From assembly GCA_052246725.1 (NCBI GenBank), contig JBQQCL010000016.1: a DNA stretch of 64,000 nucleotides; one strand, written 5' to 3'. This document shows, one piece after another, positions 17,388 through 25,354 of this stretch (position 1 is the stretch's first letter; every line of letters begins with the position of its first letter). The notes beneath the pieces are model-generated. The model was not told the origin of the DNA. It made no database searches and worked only from the letters and a program-made list of their open reading frames with translations. The translations under genes were made by a program, and so were the position numbers. This DNA comes from Pseudalkalibacillus sp052246725 (GTDB taxonomy: Bacteria; Bacillota; Bacilli; Bacillales; Fictibacillaceae).

Positions 17388-17515
17388 GGAAAGATACCTC
17401 CAAATTAAAGTAGTTCAAGTCTATCATACATGACAATCTGACGAAAAAGCACTGCAGAAAGCCGATTGTTAATTGTAAAGATTTGTTGAACGTAGACATT
17501 GCCTGTAAAACCAAA

Positions 17516-17544
17516 TTGTGGCTGCCCCTGCTGTATGCTATAAT
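17516..17544 (+). promoter_or_regulatory. Sigma-A promoter of scpAB
   Basis: TTGTGG at 17516-17521, 17-nt spacer, perfect TATAAT at 17539-17544. The transcript would cross element B3 before reaching scpA at 17850. Confidence 0.75.
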
Positions 17545-17579
17545 ATCGTCATATTTCATACTTATAAAGCAAATGTTTT

Positions 17580-17781
17580 GGCTCTTTTCTAAAAGATTGT
17601 TGCTTTTGAGTCATTTTTAAAAACTCACCTTGTGCAAGTTGATTGGTGAGCAAGGTGCGAGACTCCCTTCGGCGGGACAGGTGAGACCATTCAATGTCGC
17701 AAGGCGACTCCCCGCGGAAAGCGAGCATCCTGGAGCGGAAATCAACGACTTTCAAGAGCAACAAAGTTTACGAAAACAGCC
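17580..17781 (+). repeat. MITE-like element B3 (short form) in the scpA leader
   Basis: Same termini as the long copies (GGCTCTTTTCTAAAAG..., ...CGAAAACAGCC) but 202 bp long. It lacks the central module and the palindromic tail module and keeps the CCGCGGAAAGCGAGCATCC core. Flanks AATGTTTT and TATGTTTA agree at 6 of 8 positions. Confidence 0.8.
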
Positions 17782-17849
17782 TATGTTTATAACAGTGCTT
17801 TATATAAAGTATGAACCCTATATACTAGAATGTGAGAATGGTGAATTTC

Positions 17850-18608
17850 ATGACCCAATACAACGTACGATTGGATGCATTTGAAGGACCGCTTGATTTA
17901 TTACTTCATTTGATCAACCGTTACGAGATCGATATTTATGATATTCCGGTCGCTAAGATTACGGAACAATACTTAGAATACATACATACGATGCAAGAGC
18001 TCCAACTGGATATCGCTAGTGAATATCTTGTTATGGCTGCTACTCTAATTGCAATCAAGAGTAAAACATTACTCCCAAAATATGAAGAAGATGAGTTCGA
18101 TCAACAGCTCGAAATGGAGATGGACGAGGATCCGAGGGATGAGCTGGTCCGCCGACTCATTGAATATCGTAAATTTAAAGAAGCGTCATCCTATCTACGA
18201 GAACACGAGAGTAAGAGGAGCCTGACATTTTCAAAGCCGCCAAGCAATCTTGATCATTTTGAAGCAAAACAAGAACCGGTCAATCCTGTTTCCAATATGA
18301 CGATCTATGATTTAGTTGGTGCGTTCCAATCTTTATTTGATAAAAAGAAGACGAAGAATGCTCCCAAAACGAAAATTGATCGTCAGGAAATCCCGATTGA
18401 CAAACGGATGTCAGAAATCGTAACTGAACTTCGTTTTCGAAAAGGGGTTCAGACGTTCCAAAATCTCTTTCCATATCCGAGTAAAGACCATATGGTAGTA
18501 ACTTTCCTGGCGGTTCTTGAATTAATGAAAACACGGCAGATCCGTTGTGAACAAGATGAGAATTTTAATGAAATTTCAATTCACTTGATGGAGGAGGATA
18601 TTAGTTGA
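17850..18608 (+). CDS. scpA: Segregation and condensation protein ScpA
   Basis: Kleisin subunit of the SMC-ScpAB condensin that organises and segregates the chromosome. The N-terminal SMC-neck-binding region is recognisable (FEGPLDLLLHLINRYEIDIY), as is the C-terminal winged helix (MVVTFLAVLELMK). ATG 17850 with GGTGA at 17839-17843 gives 252 aa, as in B. subtilis; in-frame GTG 17832 and ATG 17838 are less likely. It overlaps scpB by 4 nt. Confidence 0.95.
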   Translation: MTQYNVRLDAFEGPLDLLLHLINRYEIDIYDIPVAKITEQYLEYIHTMQELQLDIASEYLVMAATLIAIKSKTLLPKYEEDEFDQQLEMEMDEDPRDELVRRLIEYRKFKEASSYLREHESKRSLTFSKPPSNLDHFEAKQEPVNPVSNMTIYDLVGAFQSLFDKKKTKNAPKTKIDRQEIPIDKRMSEIVTELRFRKGVQTFQNLFPYPSKDHMVVTFLAVLELMKTRQIRCEQDENFNEISIHLMEEDIS

Positions 18609-19207
18609 CGACAAGAAATGAGCAAAAAGCTGTGATTGAAGGTCTGCTTTTTGTCGTCGGTGATGAGGGGTTAGATGGGAAACAAGCTACTGATATTCTT
18701 CAAATCGAGCTTTCTGAAGCAGAAGAACTCATTAAGGAAATGATTGAAGATTACCAGGCTGACGACCGAGGAATTGAAATTGTCGAAATTGCAGGTGCCT
18801 ATCAATTTACGACAAAAGCGAAACATATTTCTTATTATGAAAGGTTTGTTGAATCGCCTACCACCAGTTCGTTATCCCAGGCGGCTCTTGAAACTCTTGC
18901 CATCGTCGCATACAAACAACCGATCACACGTGCTGAAATCGAGGATATTCGTGGTGTGAAAACTGAAAAGCCGCTTCAGACACTTTCAGCCAAACATCTG
19001 GTTAAGGAAGTCGGAAGGGCAGAAGGAACAGGTCGTGCGATTCTATACGGAACGACAAAAGAGTTTCTTGAATACTTTGGATTGAAGTCGAAAGAGGACT
19101 TGCCGGAATTACCAGAACAATTTGAGGATGGTTCCATCGAAGACGAAGCAGATTTGTTCTTTGAAAATTTTGAATCTGTGATGGAATCTAATGATAAGGA
19201 GGATTAA
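18605..19207 (+). CDS. scpB: Segregation and condensation protein ScpB
   Basis: Kite subunit that binds ScpA as a dimer in the condensin complex; two winged-helix domains, with the conserved LAIVAYKQPITRAEIEDIRGV. 200 aa. Start TTG 18605 with a strong GGAGGAGG at 18590-18597. It overlaps the end of scpA by 4 nt. Confidence 0.95.
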   Translation: MTTRNEQKAVIEGLLFVVGDEGLDGKQATDILQIELSEAEELIKEMIEDYQADDRGIEIVEIAGAYQFTTKAKHISYYERFVESPTTSSLSQAALETLAIVAYKQPITRAEIEDIRGVKTEKPLQTLSAKHLVKEVGRAEGTGRAILYGTTKEFLEYFGLKSKEDLPELPEQFEDGSIEDEADLFFENFESVMESNDKED

Positions 19208-19209
19208 CC

Positions 19210-19611
19210 GTGATTATTACTTCCATAAGTGGAGAAGAACTTGAAAAGTCGAAATCGAATTCTCCAGAGGAGTTTTTCAACCGCTCTGAAGTGACCTTCC
19301 GGGATGGCAAAACTGAAAAAACATTAGCTGTTTTGTATGTAAGATACTTCGATGAGAAAATTTCGGATTTATCGAGTTTTGAAACGGAAGAGCTCTTTGA
19401 AATTGACGGTCGGATTATCCATTTACGGGAAATCGTTGCATTGTTGGCACTTCAAACAAATCAAGCTTATGCAAAACGCCACCGGGTCTACATAAATGAT
19501 GAACAGCAATTTGCAACACTATTCAATGGCGTCGATGAAGGATCTTTACAAGAAATGGTGAATAAGATTCTGAACGAAGGTGGTTACGAATTAACTGAAC
19601 AAAATGTGTAA
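19210..19611 (+). CDS. Unrecognised 133-aa protein downstream of scpB
   Basis: GTG 19210 has a strong AAGGAGG at 19197-19203 and lies 2 nt after scpB, so it is very likely the third gene of the scp operon. The protein is soluble and acidic, with no signal peptide or membrane segment, and a mixed alpha/beta pattern including a helix rich in REIVALLALQ. B. subtilis has ypuI at this place, but this sequence does not look like the ypuI product as I remember it. No function is assigned. Confidence 0.8.
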   Translation: MIITSISGEELEKSKSNSPEEFFNRSEVTFRDGKTEKTLAVLYVRYFDEKISDLSSFETEELFEIDGRIIHLREIVALLALQTNQAYAKRHRVYINDEQQFATLFNGVDEGSLQEMVNKILNEGGYELTEQNV

Positions 19612-19635
19612 TGCGAGTTTAATTTGGAGTTAGAA

Positions 19636-19682
19636 AAAGGCTGACCTTGGCATCAAAATGATTGCGCTGGTCAGCCTTCTTT
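19636..19682 (+). terminator. Terminator of the scp operon
   Basis: AAGGCTGACC pairs with GGTCAGCCTT, followed by CTTTAT. Confidence 0.8.
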
Positions 19683-19683
19683 A

Positions 19684-19782
19684 TACTTGAGAAAGTATAA
19701 AATACTTTCTTCAGTATAAGAGTAACTAAAGCTCAGCCTGCGCCAAAGGCCTGGCTTTGCTAAGTTTTCTTTATCCGATGTA
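19684..19782 (-). repeat. Solo tail fragment of the MITE-like family, reverse orientation
   Basis: Contains the AAAGTATAAAATACTTT palindrome, then AGTAACTAAAGCTC and GGCTTTGCTAAGTTTTCTTT. It corresponds to 60250-60332 of copy B5, with diverged bases. Both element ends are missing. Confidence 0.6.
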
Positions 19783-19787
19783 TAGTT

Positions 19788-19886
19788 TTAGCCGTGATAT
19801 CCTGAATAGACGGTTATACCGATAATCACTAATAGCACGAACAAAACAACGAGCAAGATGAACCCCTTACCAAATCCATCTGACAT
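19788..19886 (-). CDS. YjcZ-family small sporulation peptide, 32 aa
   Basis: The minus-strand frame reads MSDGFGKGFILLVVLFVLLV and continues to a hydrophobic GYHG end, the composition of the YjcZ/YtzJ family of spore-associated peptides with Gly-rich N terminus and one membrane span. AGGGGG lies 8 nt upstream of the ATG, and a sigma-K-type promoter is found at 19924-19950. Divergent from bpsA. It is too short for usual ORF cut-offs. Confidence 0.8.
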   Translation of the reverse strand: MSDGFGKGFILLVVLFVLLVIIGITVYSGYHG

Positions 19887-19923
19887 TCCGATGTCCCCCT
19901 ATCCCTAATAAGCCATTCACCCA

Positions 19924-19950
19924 TACTATATGCATTCGTCTAGTAGGCGT
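19924..19950 (-). promoter_or_regulatory. Sigma-K-type promoter of the YjcZ-like gene
   Basis: On the minus strand, CATATAGTA (19932-19924) matches CATANNNTA and is preceded after exactly 16 nt by AC (19950-19949), the sigma-K pattern. Confidence 0.65.
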
Positions 19951-19958
19951 ACTAGACG
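19937..19958. promoter_or_regulatory. Perfect palindrome between divergent promoters
   Basis: CGTCTAGTA, 4-nt centre, TACTAGACG. It overlaps the -35 side of the sigma-K-type promoter on the minus strand and touches the -35 of the bpsA promoter, a layout typical of a repressor operator. Confidence 0.6.
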
Positions 19959-19959
19959 A

Positions 19960-19989
19960 TTGTACCGGTTTCACATATTTTGTTATGAT
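19960..19989 (+). promoter_or_regulatory. Sigma-A-type promoter of bpsA
   Basis: TTGTAC at 19960-19965, 18-nt spacer, TATGAT at 19984-19989. Confidence 0.55.
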
Positions 19990-20033
19990 AAGTACAAACT
20001 GATAAAAATGCACTTTAAGGAAGTGTCAGGCAA

Positions 20034-21125
20034 ATGCCATATATCCTATCAGTCGGTACCTGTGATCCGGAGCATACCTTGGGACAAGACCATACAGTCG
20101 AATTTGCGAGAGAGCTGTTCAGTGATCATTTTTCCCATATTGATCGCTTATTACGTGTGTTCGAAAATGGACAGATTGAAACAAGGAACTTTGTCAATGA
20201 TGTTCAATGGTATAAGGAAAACCATACGTTACAATCGAAAAATGACATCTATATTGAAAAATCAGTTGAGTATGGTGTCAAAGCGATAAAAGATTGCCTT
20301 GCCAATAATACATACATGGATAAGCAGATCCCTTACAACGAAATAGACGCCATATTCTTTGTTTCGACCACTGGATTTTCAACGCCGAGCATTGAAGCGA
20401 GGATTATGAATGAACTTCCATTTTCCCCTCACACGAAACGGATCCCGATCTGGGGTTTAGGGTGTGCAGGTGGCGCTTCAGGACTTGCTCGGGCGCATGA
20501 TTATTGCCTTGCCTATCCACAAGCGAAAGTCCTGCTTGTTTGTGTAGAATTGTGCAGTTTGACGTTCCAAAAAAAAGATTATTCAAAAAGCAATTTGATC
20601 GGGACATCGCTTTTTGCAGATGGTGTAGGAGCAGTATTGATGGTAGGAGATGAAGTGAAAGAGCATGAATTAACTGTTGGAAAAACCATCCCCAAAACGT
20701 TAGCAAGCCAATCCACTTTGATGCCGGATTCAGAAGATGTAATGGGATGGGATATTAAAGATGAAGGGCTCTATGTCATCTTTTCTAAGGACATCCCCCA
20801 TATCGTAGATAGTTGGTTTTATCCTACCATCCATCAATTTCTCATCGATCAGGATCTTGAGATGGATGAGATCAAGCATTTCATCGCTCACCCTGGTGGT
20901 ATAAAAGTGTTGAACGCCTATATGAGTTCGTTGGACATTCCTGCTTCCATGTTTCATGATTCATTGGAAATATTGAAGCGGTACGGAAACATGTCCTCTG
21001 TGACCGTGATCTATGTATTGAATCGGTTCATGCAAAAAGATATTCCATCCGGAGAAAAAGGTCTTGTTATGGCTCTAGGGCCTGGTTTCAGTTCTGAAGT
21101 TGTCCTAATAGAATGGGTAGAATGA
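20034..21125 (+). CDS. bpsA: Type III polyketide synthase (BpsA-like)
   Basis: Chalcone/stilbene-synthase-family ketosynthase. It condenses malonyl-CoA onto fatty-acyl starters; B. subtilis BpsA makes triketide alkylpyrones. The catalytic triad is visible: Cys144 in GLGCAGGASG, His in FIAHPGG and Asn in YGNMSS. 363 aa, close to BpsA. ATG 20034 lies near AAGGAAG. It is followed after 21 nt by a methyltransferase that in B. subtilis methylates the pyrone. Confidence 0.9.
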   Translation: MPYILSVGTCDPEHTLGQDHTVEFARELFSDHFSHIDRLLRVFENGQIETRNFVNDVQWYKENHTLQSKNDIYIEKSVEYGVKAIKDCLANNTYMDKQIPYNEIDAIFFVSTTGFSTPSIEARIMNELPFSPHTKRIPIWGLGCAGGASGLARAHDYCLAYPQAKVLLVCVELCSLTFQKKDYSKSNLIGTSLFADGVGAVLMVGDEVKEHELTVGKTIPKTLASQSTLMPDSEDVMGWDIKDEGLYVIFSKDIPHIVDSWFYPTIHQFLIDQDLEMDEIKHFIAHPGGIKVLNAYMSSLDIPASMFHDSLEILKRYGNMSSVTVIYVLNRFMQKDIPSGEKGLVMALGPGFSSEVVLIEWVE

Positions 21126-21146
21126 GTTTTATAAGGGGGATGGACC

Positions 21147-21731
21147 ATGATCTTCTTTTTATTATTTTCTTTCATCATTGCACAGCGTCTAGTTGAATTG
21201 AAGGTGGCTCGACGAAACGAAAAAAAGATGAAGGCGAGAGGTGCAAAGGAATTTGCCCCAGAGCATTATAAATGGATTGTCATTCTTCATACGGCTTTCT
21301 TATTATCATTAGTCCTAGAATCGTATGTTAAAGGATTTGTGACCTCACCTTTTTTTCCTGTATTGTTCTTATTGTTTATCGTGTTGCAAGGATTGAGAGT
21401 CTGGACGATCCGTTCACTCGGTATGTTCTGGAATACGAAGATTATTATCCTTCCAAATGCAAATGTCGTAAAAAAAGGTCCATTCCGTTTCTTGCGACAT
21501 CCAAATTATGTTGTTGTTTCATTTGAGTTGCTGGTCATTCCGCTAATGTTCAATGCATTTTGGACTACAGTTCTATTCACGATATTGAATGCTTTACTTT
21601 TACTGTTGGTCCGGATTCCAGCAGAAGAAGCTGCCTTATCCCAGCAATCAGACTACGATCATCAATTCAGTGCTACCCCGCGTTTTATACCTCAAGAAGA
21701 ACGAAAGCACTCGAAGTCCCCACCTAAGTAG
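21147..21731 (+). CDS. bpsB: Isoprenylcysteine methyltransferase-like alkylpyrone methyltransferase
   Basis: Integral membrane methyltransferase (about five hydrophobic segments, 194 aa) of the ICMT/YpbQ family. The C-terminal motif GPFRFLRHPNYVVV binds SAM and is followed by IPAEEAAL. Located directly after the type III polyketide synthase, as in the bpsAB pair that makes alkylpyrone methyl ethers. Start ATG 21147 with AAGGGGGATGG. Confidence 0.87.
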   Translation: MIFFLLFSFIIAQRLVELKVARRNEKKMKARGAKEFAPEHYKWIVILHTAFLLSLVLESYVKGFVTSPFFPVLFLLFIVLQGLRVWTIRSLGMFWNTKIIILPNANVVKKGPFRFLRHPNYVVVSFELLVIPLMFNAFWTTVLFTILNALLLLLVRIPAEEAALSQQSDYDHQFSATPRFIPQEERKHSKSPPK

Positions 21732-21763
21732 ACAATAACTTTATTATGTGGAGTTAATTTTTT

Positions 21764-21791
21764 TCATATCCCGTCTTTTGGAGCATAAACT
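21764..21791 (+). promoter_or_regulatory. Sigma-E-type promoter candidate of dacB
   Basis: TCATATC at 21764-21770 and CATAAACT at 21784-21791 with a 13-nt spacer resemble the mother-cell sigma-E boxes. It agrees with the known sigma-E control of dacB-spmAB. Confidence 0.5.
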
Positions 21792-21821
21792 TGTACAAAA
21801 CTGGCTAAGGGACGGGATGTT

Positions 21822-22991
21822 ATGATTGTTGCAATAATTAGAGCTGGAATCCTCATTGGATTAGCCTTTATGATATTTTTTTCAACTATACCGATACATC
21901 AGCTCGTATATGCGGAAGGACCAGGTGTATATGCTCAAGGTGCCATACTGATGGAGCAGGAATCTGGTCGTGTTTTATATGGAAAAAATGAACACCAGAA
22001 AATGAGGATTGCAAGCATTACGAAAATCATGACCGCCATATTAGCGGTTGAGTCAGGGAAAATGGATGAGATGGCTACGGTAAGTGAGCGGCCGCTCCAG
22101 GCAGAAGGCTCTTCCATCTATTTAAAAAAAGGTGAGAAGATCCTCTTGGAAGATCTCGTGTATGGGTTGATGCTGCGTTCAGGTAATGATTCTGCAGTAG
22201 CAATAGCAGAACATGTTGGTGGCAGCTTGGAAGGGTTCGTCTATATGATGAACGAAAAAGCTGCGGAAATCGGTATGAAAAATACGTATTTCTCCAATCC
22301 TCATGGACTCGATGATCATGAGAATCATTACTCTACCGCCTATGACATGGCATTATTGACTCGGTATGCGATGGAAAATGAAACATATCGGAAAATCTCT
22401 TCAACAAAGACGCACAGAGCCCCTCAAGAGGGGGAGGAATGGGATCGTATTTTCAAGAATAAAAACAAACTGTTACGGATGTATGAATATTCTACTGGCG
22501 GGAAAACAGGCTATACAAAACGTGCGAAAAGAACACTTGTATCAACAGCAAAAAAGGATGACCTTGAACTGATCGCGGTCACTTTGAATGATGGCAACGA
22601 TTGGAACGACCACATGAACCTTTTTGATTGGGCTTTCAATACATATGATCTTGTCTCCATTGTAGAAAAAGGTCCAATTAGTGGTCTGGAAAACGATGCT
22701 TATAAGAATAAAGTGGAAGCAGCGAGAACATTTTATTATCCTTTGACCGAAGATGAGCGTGATCTTCTTAAAAATGATATCACCCTTATCAAACCACCTG
22801 AAAATGGCAAATGGGGAAAGAATCCTCCGAGCCCAGTTGGAAAGCTTACGATTTATCTTGATGGTTCTGACATTGGAGAACTCCCTTTATTCCTCAAAGG
22901 TACGTATAGGGAACTGGAGGAGGAAACCTTTTGGGGAACGATCAAGAAGGTCGTAACGAAGTTTTTTATCATAACGGTGCCGTATGGTTAA
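21822..22991 (+). CDS. dacB: Sporulation D-alanyl-D-alanine carboxypeptidase DacB
   Basis: Peptidase S11 penicillin-binding protein that regulates the degree of cross-linking of spore cortex. Motifs SITK at residues 65-68, SGN at 120-122 and KTG in GGKTGYTKRA are intact. N-terminal signal sequence up to about residue 31; the C-terminal end has a hydrophobic/amphipathic tail. 389 aa. ATG 21822 behind AAGGGACGGGA. Overlaps spmA by 8 nt; the dacB-spmA-spmB operon is conserved. Confidence 0.95.
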   Translation: MIVAIIRAGILIGLAFMIFFSTIPIHQLVYAEGPGVYAQGAILMEQESGRVLYGKNEHQKMRIASITKIMTAILAVESGKMDEMATVSERPLQAEGSSIYLKKGEKILLEDLVYGLMLRSGNDSAVAIAEHVGGSLEGFVYMMNEKAAEIGMKNTYFSNPHGLDDHENHYSTAYDMALLTRYAMENETYRKISSTKTHRAPQEGEEWDRIFKNKNKLLRMYEYSTGGKTGYTKRAKRTLVSTAKKDDLELIAVTLNDGNDWNDHMNLFDWAFNTYDLVSIVEKGPISGLENDAYKNKVEAARTFYYPLTEDERDLLKNDITLIKPPENGKWGKNPPSPVGKLTIYLDGSDIGELPLFLKGTYRELEEETFWGTIKKVVTKFFIITVPYG

Positions 22992-23577
22992 CCTGATCTG
23001 GGTGTTCATGTTTGTCTTCGGAATCATTTATGCAGCAATCAATGGGACGATGGAGGAAGTCAATAAGGTATTGTTCAAAAGTGCTCAGGAAGCTGTCACC
23101 ATCAGTTTAGGGTTGATCAGCATCCTTGTCTTTTGGTTGGGGCTTATGAACATCGCAAAAAAAGCGGGATTGCTTGAAAAGCTTTCTGGGTTGTTCAAAC
23201 CGGTTGCCAAAAGGCTCTTTCCGGATATACCGCCGGATCATCCTGCGATGGGCTACATTTTATCAAATATGGTCGCCAACCTTTTTGGGCTCGGTAACGC
23301 GGCTACACCTATGGGAATAAAAGCGATGGAACAGATGAAGAAATTGAATGCCGATCGTAATGATGCAAGTCGTTCGATGATTACGTTCCTCGCGATTAAC
23401 ACCTCAAGCCTTACCATCATTCCAACAACAGTTATAGCGATCCGGATGAATTATAATTCCTTGTCGCCGACCGATATCGTAGGGACTACGCTTATTGCGA
23501 CTGCTTGTTCGACAATCGCAGCCATCATGATCGACCGTTATTTTTACCATAGGCGGCAAAGAAGGAGGAGGTCTTGA
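22984..23577 (+). CDS. spmA: Spore maturation protein SpmA
   Basis: Membrane protein with a nucleoside-recognition (Gate) domain required for spore core dehydration. 197 aa with several hydrophobic segments and conserved NLFGLGNAATPMGIKAME and LAINTSSLTIIPTT. ATG 22984 overlaps the end of dacB. Confidence 0.95.
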   Translation: MVNLIWVFMFVFGIIYAAINGTMEEVNKVLFKSAQEAVTISLGLISILVFWLGLMNIAKKAGLLEKLSGLFKPVAKRLFPDIPPDHPAMGYILSNMVANLFGLGNAATPMGIKAMEQMKKLNADRNDASRSMITFLAINTSSLTIIPTTVIAIRMNYNSLSPTDIVGTTLIATACSTIAAIMIDRYFYHRRQRRRRS

Positions 23578-23578
23578 A

Positions 23579-24112
23579 ATGGGGCTTGTGTCGACAATAT
23601 CCATTTGGATCCTTCCCTGTCTGATCGGATTTGTCCTTATATACGCAACTTTCAAAAGAGTTTCGACATACGAAGAATTCGTTGAAGGCGGGAAGGAAGG
23701 GTTTTCAATTGCAGTTTCAATCATCCCCTATCTGGTCGGGATGCTCGTAGCCATCACCGTATTCCGAGCCTCAGGTGCATTAGCGTTTATGATTGATTCT
23801 ATCAAGCCGTTTCTCACAGCAATCGGAGTCCCATCGGAAATCGTTCCCCTGGCGTTGATCAGGCCGATTTCTGGGACAGGGGCACTAGCCATGACGACGG
23901 ATTTGATTTCAACGTACGGACCTGATTCGTTCATTGGGCGATTGGCTTCTACAATGCAAGGCAGTACAGACACCACTCTTTATATCCTTACTGTCTATTT
24001 TGGAGCTGTTGGCATCAAAAGGATGGGAGATGCGTTGAAAGTCGGGCTGCTTGCGGACCTTGTCGGTATCATCTGTGCAATCATCGTCGTGACACTCGTT
24101 TTTGGCAGTTGA
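23579..24112 (+). CDS. spmB: Spore maturation protein SpmB
   Basis: Partner of SpmA, also with the Gate domain (RPISGTGALAMTTDLISTYG, MQGSTDTTLYILTVYFGAVG). 177 aa, membrane protein. GGAGGAGG near 23564-23571 precedes ATG 23579. Last gene of dacB-spmAB. Confidence 0.95.
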   Translation: MGLVSTISIWILPCLIGFVLIYATFKRVSTYEEFVEGGKEGFSIAVSIIPYLVGMLVAITVFRASGALAFMIDSIKPFLTAIGVPSEIVPLALIRPISGTGALAMTTDLISTYGPDSFIGRLASTMQGSTDTTLYILTVYFGAVGIKRMGDALKVGLLADLVGIICAIIVVTLVFGS

Positions 24113-24118
24113 TTTTTT

Positions 24119-24147
24119 ACTCCACCAGCAAATTGGTGGAGTTTTTT
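24119..24147 (+). terminator. Terminator after spmB
   Basis: ACTCCACC / GGTGGAGT hairpin with six Ts. Confidence 0.92.
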
Positions 24148-24256
24148 GATTGCATGGCTAATGGATGTTGAGTAGGCAGGAAAATACTTTGAGCGAATTT
24201 CGTGACACTCCTTCGTGAAAAGCGATCTAGGCGGAACCAGGCAGCCATGTTTTCAG

Positions 24257-24386
24257 TTAAAGGACACCACAGTTATTTGCGAACAAAGCAGCTGATTTTC
24301 TATGATATTTGCAAAATAAGGTCTCTGGTGTCCCCTAAGTTTGTAAATTCCGATTATATTGGTCGAATAAGCATTCCGTTATTGGG
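24257..24386 (+). repeat. Palindromic repeat family A, copy 2
   Basis: TTAAAGGACACCACAGTTATTTG, CAAAGCAGCTGATTTTCTATG and AAATAAGGTCTCTGGTGTCC run parallel to copy 1 at 3105-3189. A diverged outer unit follows to 24386. The stretch 24148-24552 otherwise shows no gene. Confidence 0.65.
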
Positions 24387-24410
24387 TATGTGCAACCTGT
24401 TTTCAGCTTG

Positions 24411-24449
24411 GGGAGAGTGAGGAGGATTCGCAGATATCAACAATATAAG
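24411..24449 (+). repeat. Short repeat D, copy 2
   Basis: GAGAGTGA..GATTCGCAGATATCAACAATATA, a diverged match to 3374-3420, again just after a family A array. Confidence 0.4.
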
Positions 24450-24552
24450 ATGTGGATCTATCATCCCGTACAATTTGTAAATAAAGTGAACTGCTCTTTC
24501 AAAACTTGAGAATTCAAATGTCGAAGAGTATGATTGAGATTGAGGTGAAAGT

Positions 24553-25272
24553 ATGGAACGATTACAAAAGGTCATAGCACAAGCTGGTGTTACTTCTCGA
24601 CGGAAAGCCGAGAAATTAATCCTGGATGGACAAGTGAAAGTGAATGGTAGCGTTGTAACAGAATTAGGGACGAAAGTGTCACCTTCTGACGAAATTGAAG
24701 TGAATGGGGTACCAATCGATAAAGAAGAACCTGTCTACTTTTTGTTTTATAAACCGAGTGGTGTCATTTCAAGCGTGAAAGATGAAAAAGGCCGGAAAGT
24801 CGTAACGGACTATTTTCCTGATATTGAACAAAGGATCTTTCCTGTAGGTCGTCTTGATTATGACACTTCCGGTTTGCTTATACTGACTAACGACGGAGAT
24901 TTCGCAAATACACTTATGCATCCGAAGTATCATGTGGAAAAAAGATATGTCGCCAAGGTGAAGGGGATCCCTTCCAAGCTGGAGATCCGTCAGCTTTCAA
25001 AAGGAATCATGCTTGATGATGGCAAGACAGCACCGGCGAAAGTCAAAATGAAAAGCCTTGATAAAAAGAAACAGACAGCAATAATCGAACTGACAATCCA
25101 TGAAGGGCGCAACCGCCAAGTAAGAAGGATGTTCGAAGCACTCGGTTATCCTGTCCAAAAACTGAAACGTGAAGGCTACGGGAATCTGGATCTCAGAGGA
25201 CTAAACCCTGGGGACTCCAGAACGATGACACCGCATGAAGTCAAGCAATTACGGAATCTAGCTGTCACATAA
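24553..25272 (+). CDS. rluB: Ribosomal large subunit pseudouridine synthase B
   Basis: RsuA-family pseudouridine synthase modifying 23S rRNA (helix 89-90 region). N-terminal S4 RNA-binding domain (residues about 1-60), then the catalytic domain with the Asp in GRLDYDTSGLLILTNDG and the C-terminal EGRNRQVRRMFEALGYPV. 239 aa. GAGGTGA precedes ATG 24553. It stands between spmB and resA as in B. subtilis. Confidence 0.94.
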   Translation: MERLQKVIAQAGVTSRRKAEKLILDGQVKVNGSVVTELGTKVSPSDEIEVNGVPIDKEEPVYFLFYKPSGVISSVKDEKGRKVVTDYFPDIEQRIFPVGRLDYDTSGLLILTNDGDFANTLMHPKYHVEKRYVAKVKGIPSKLEIRQLSKGIMLDDGKTAPAKVKMKSLDKKKQTAIIELTIHEGRNRQVRRMFEALGYPVQKLKREGYGNLDLRGLNPGDSRTMTPHEVKQLRNLAVT

Positions 25273-25354
25273 ACGTCAAATAAAACCCATGAATACTGGA
25301 CAAATAAACGTTATAGTAGGAAGGGTAGAAGATTAGATTGGAGCGATCGCCATT

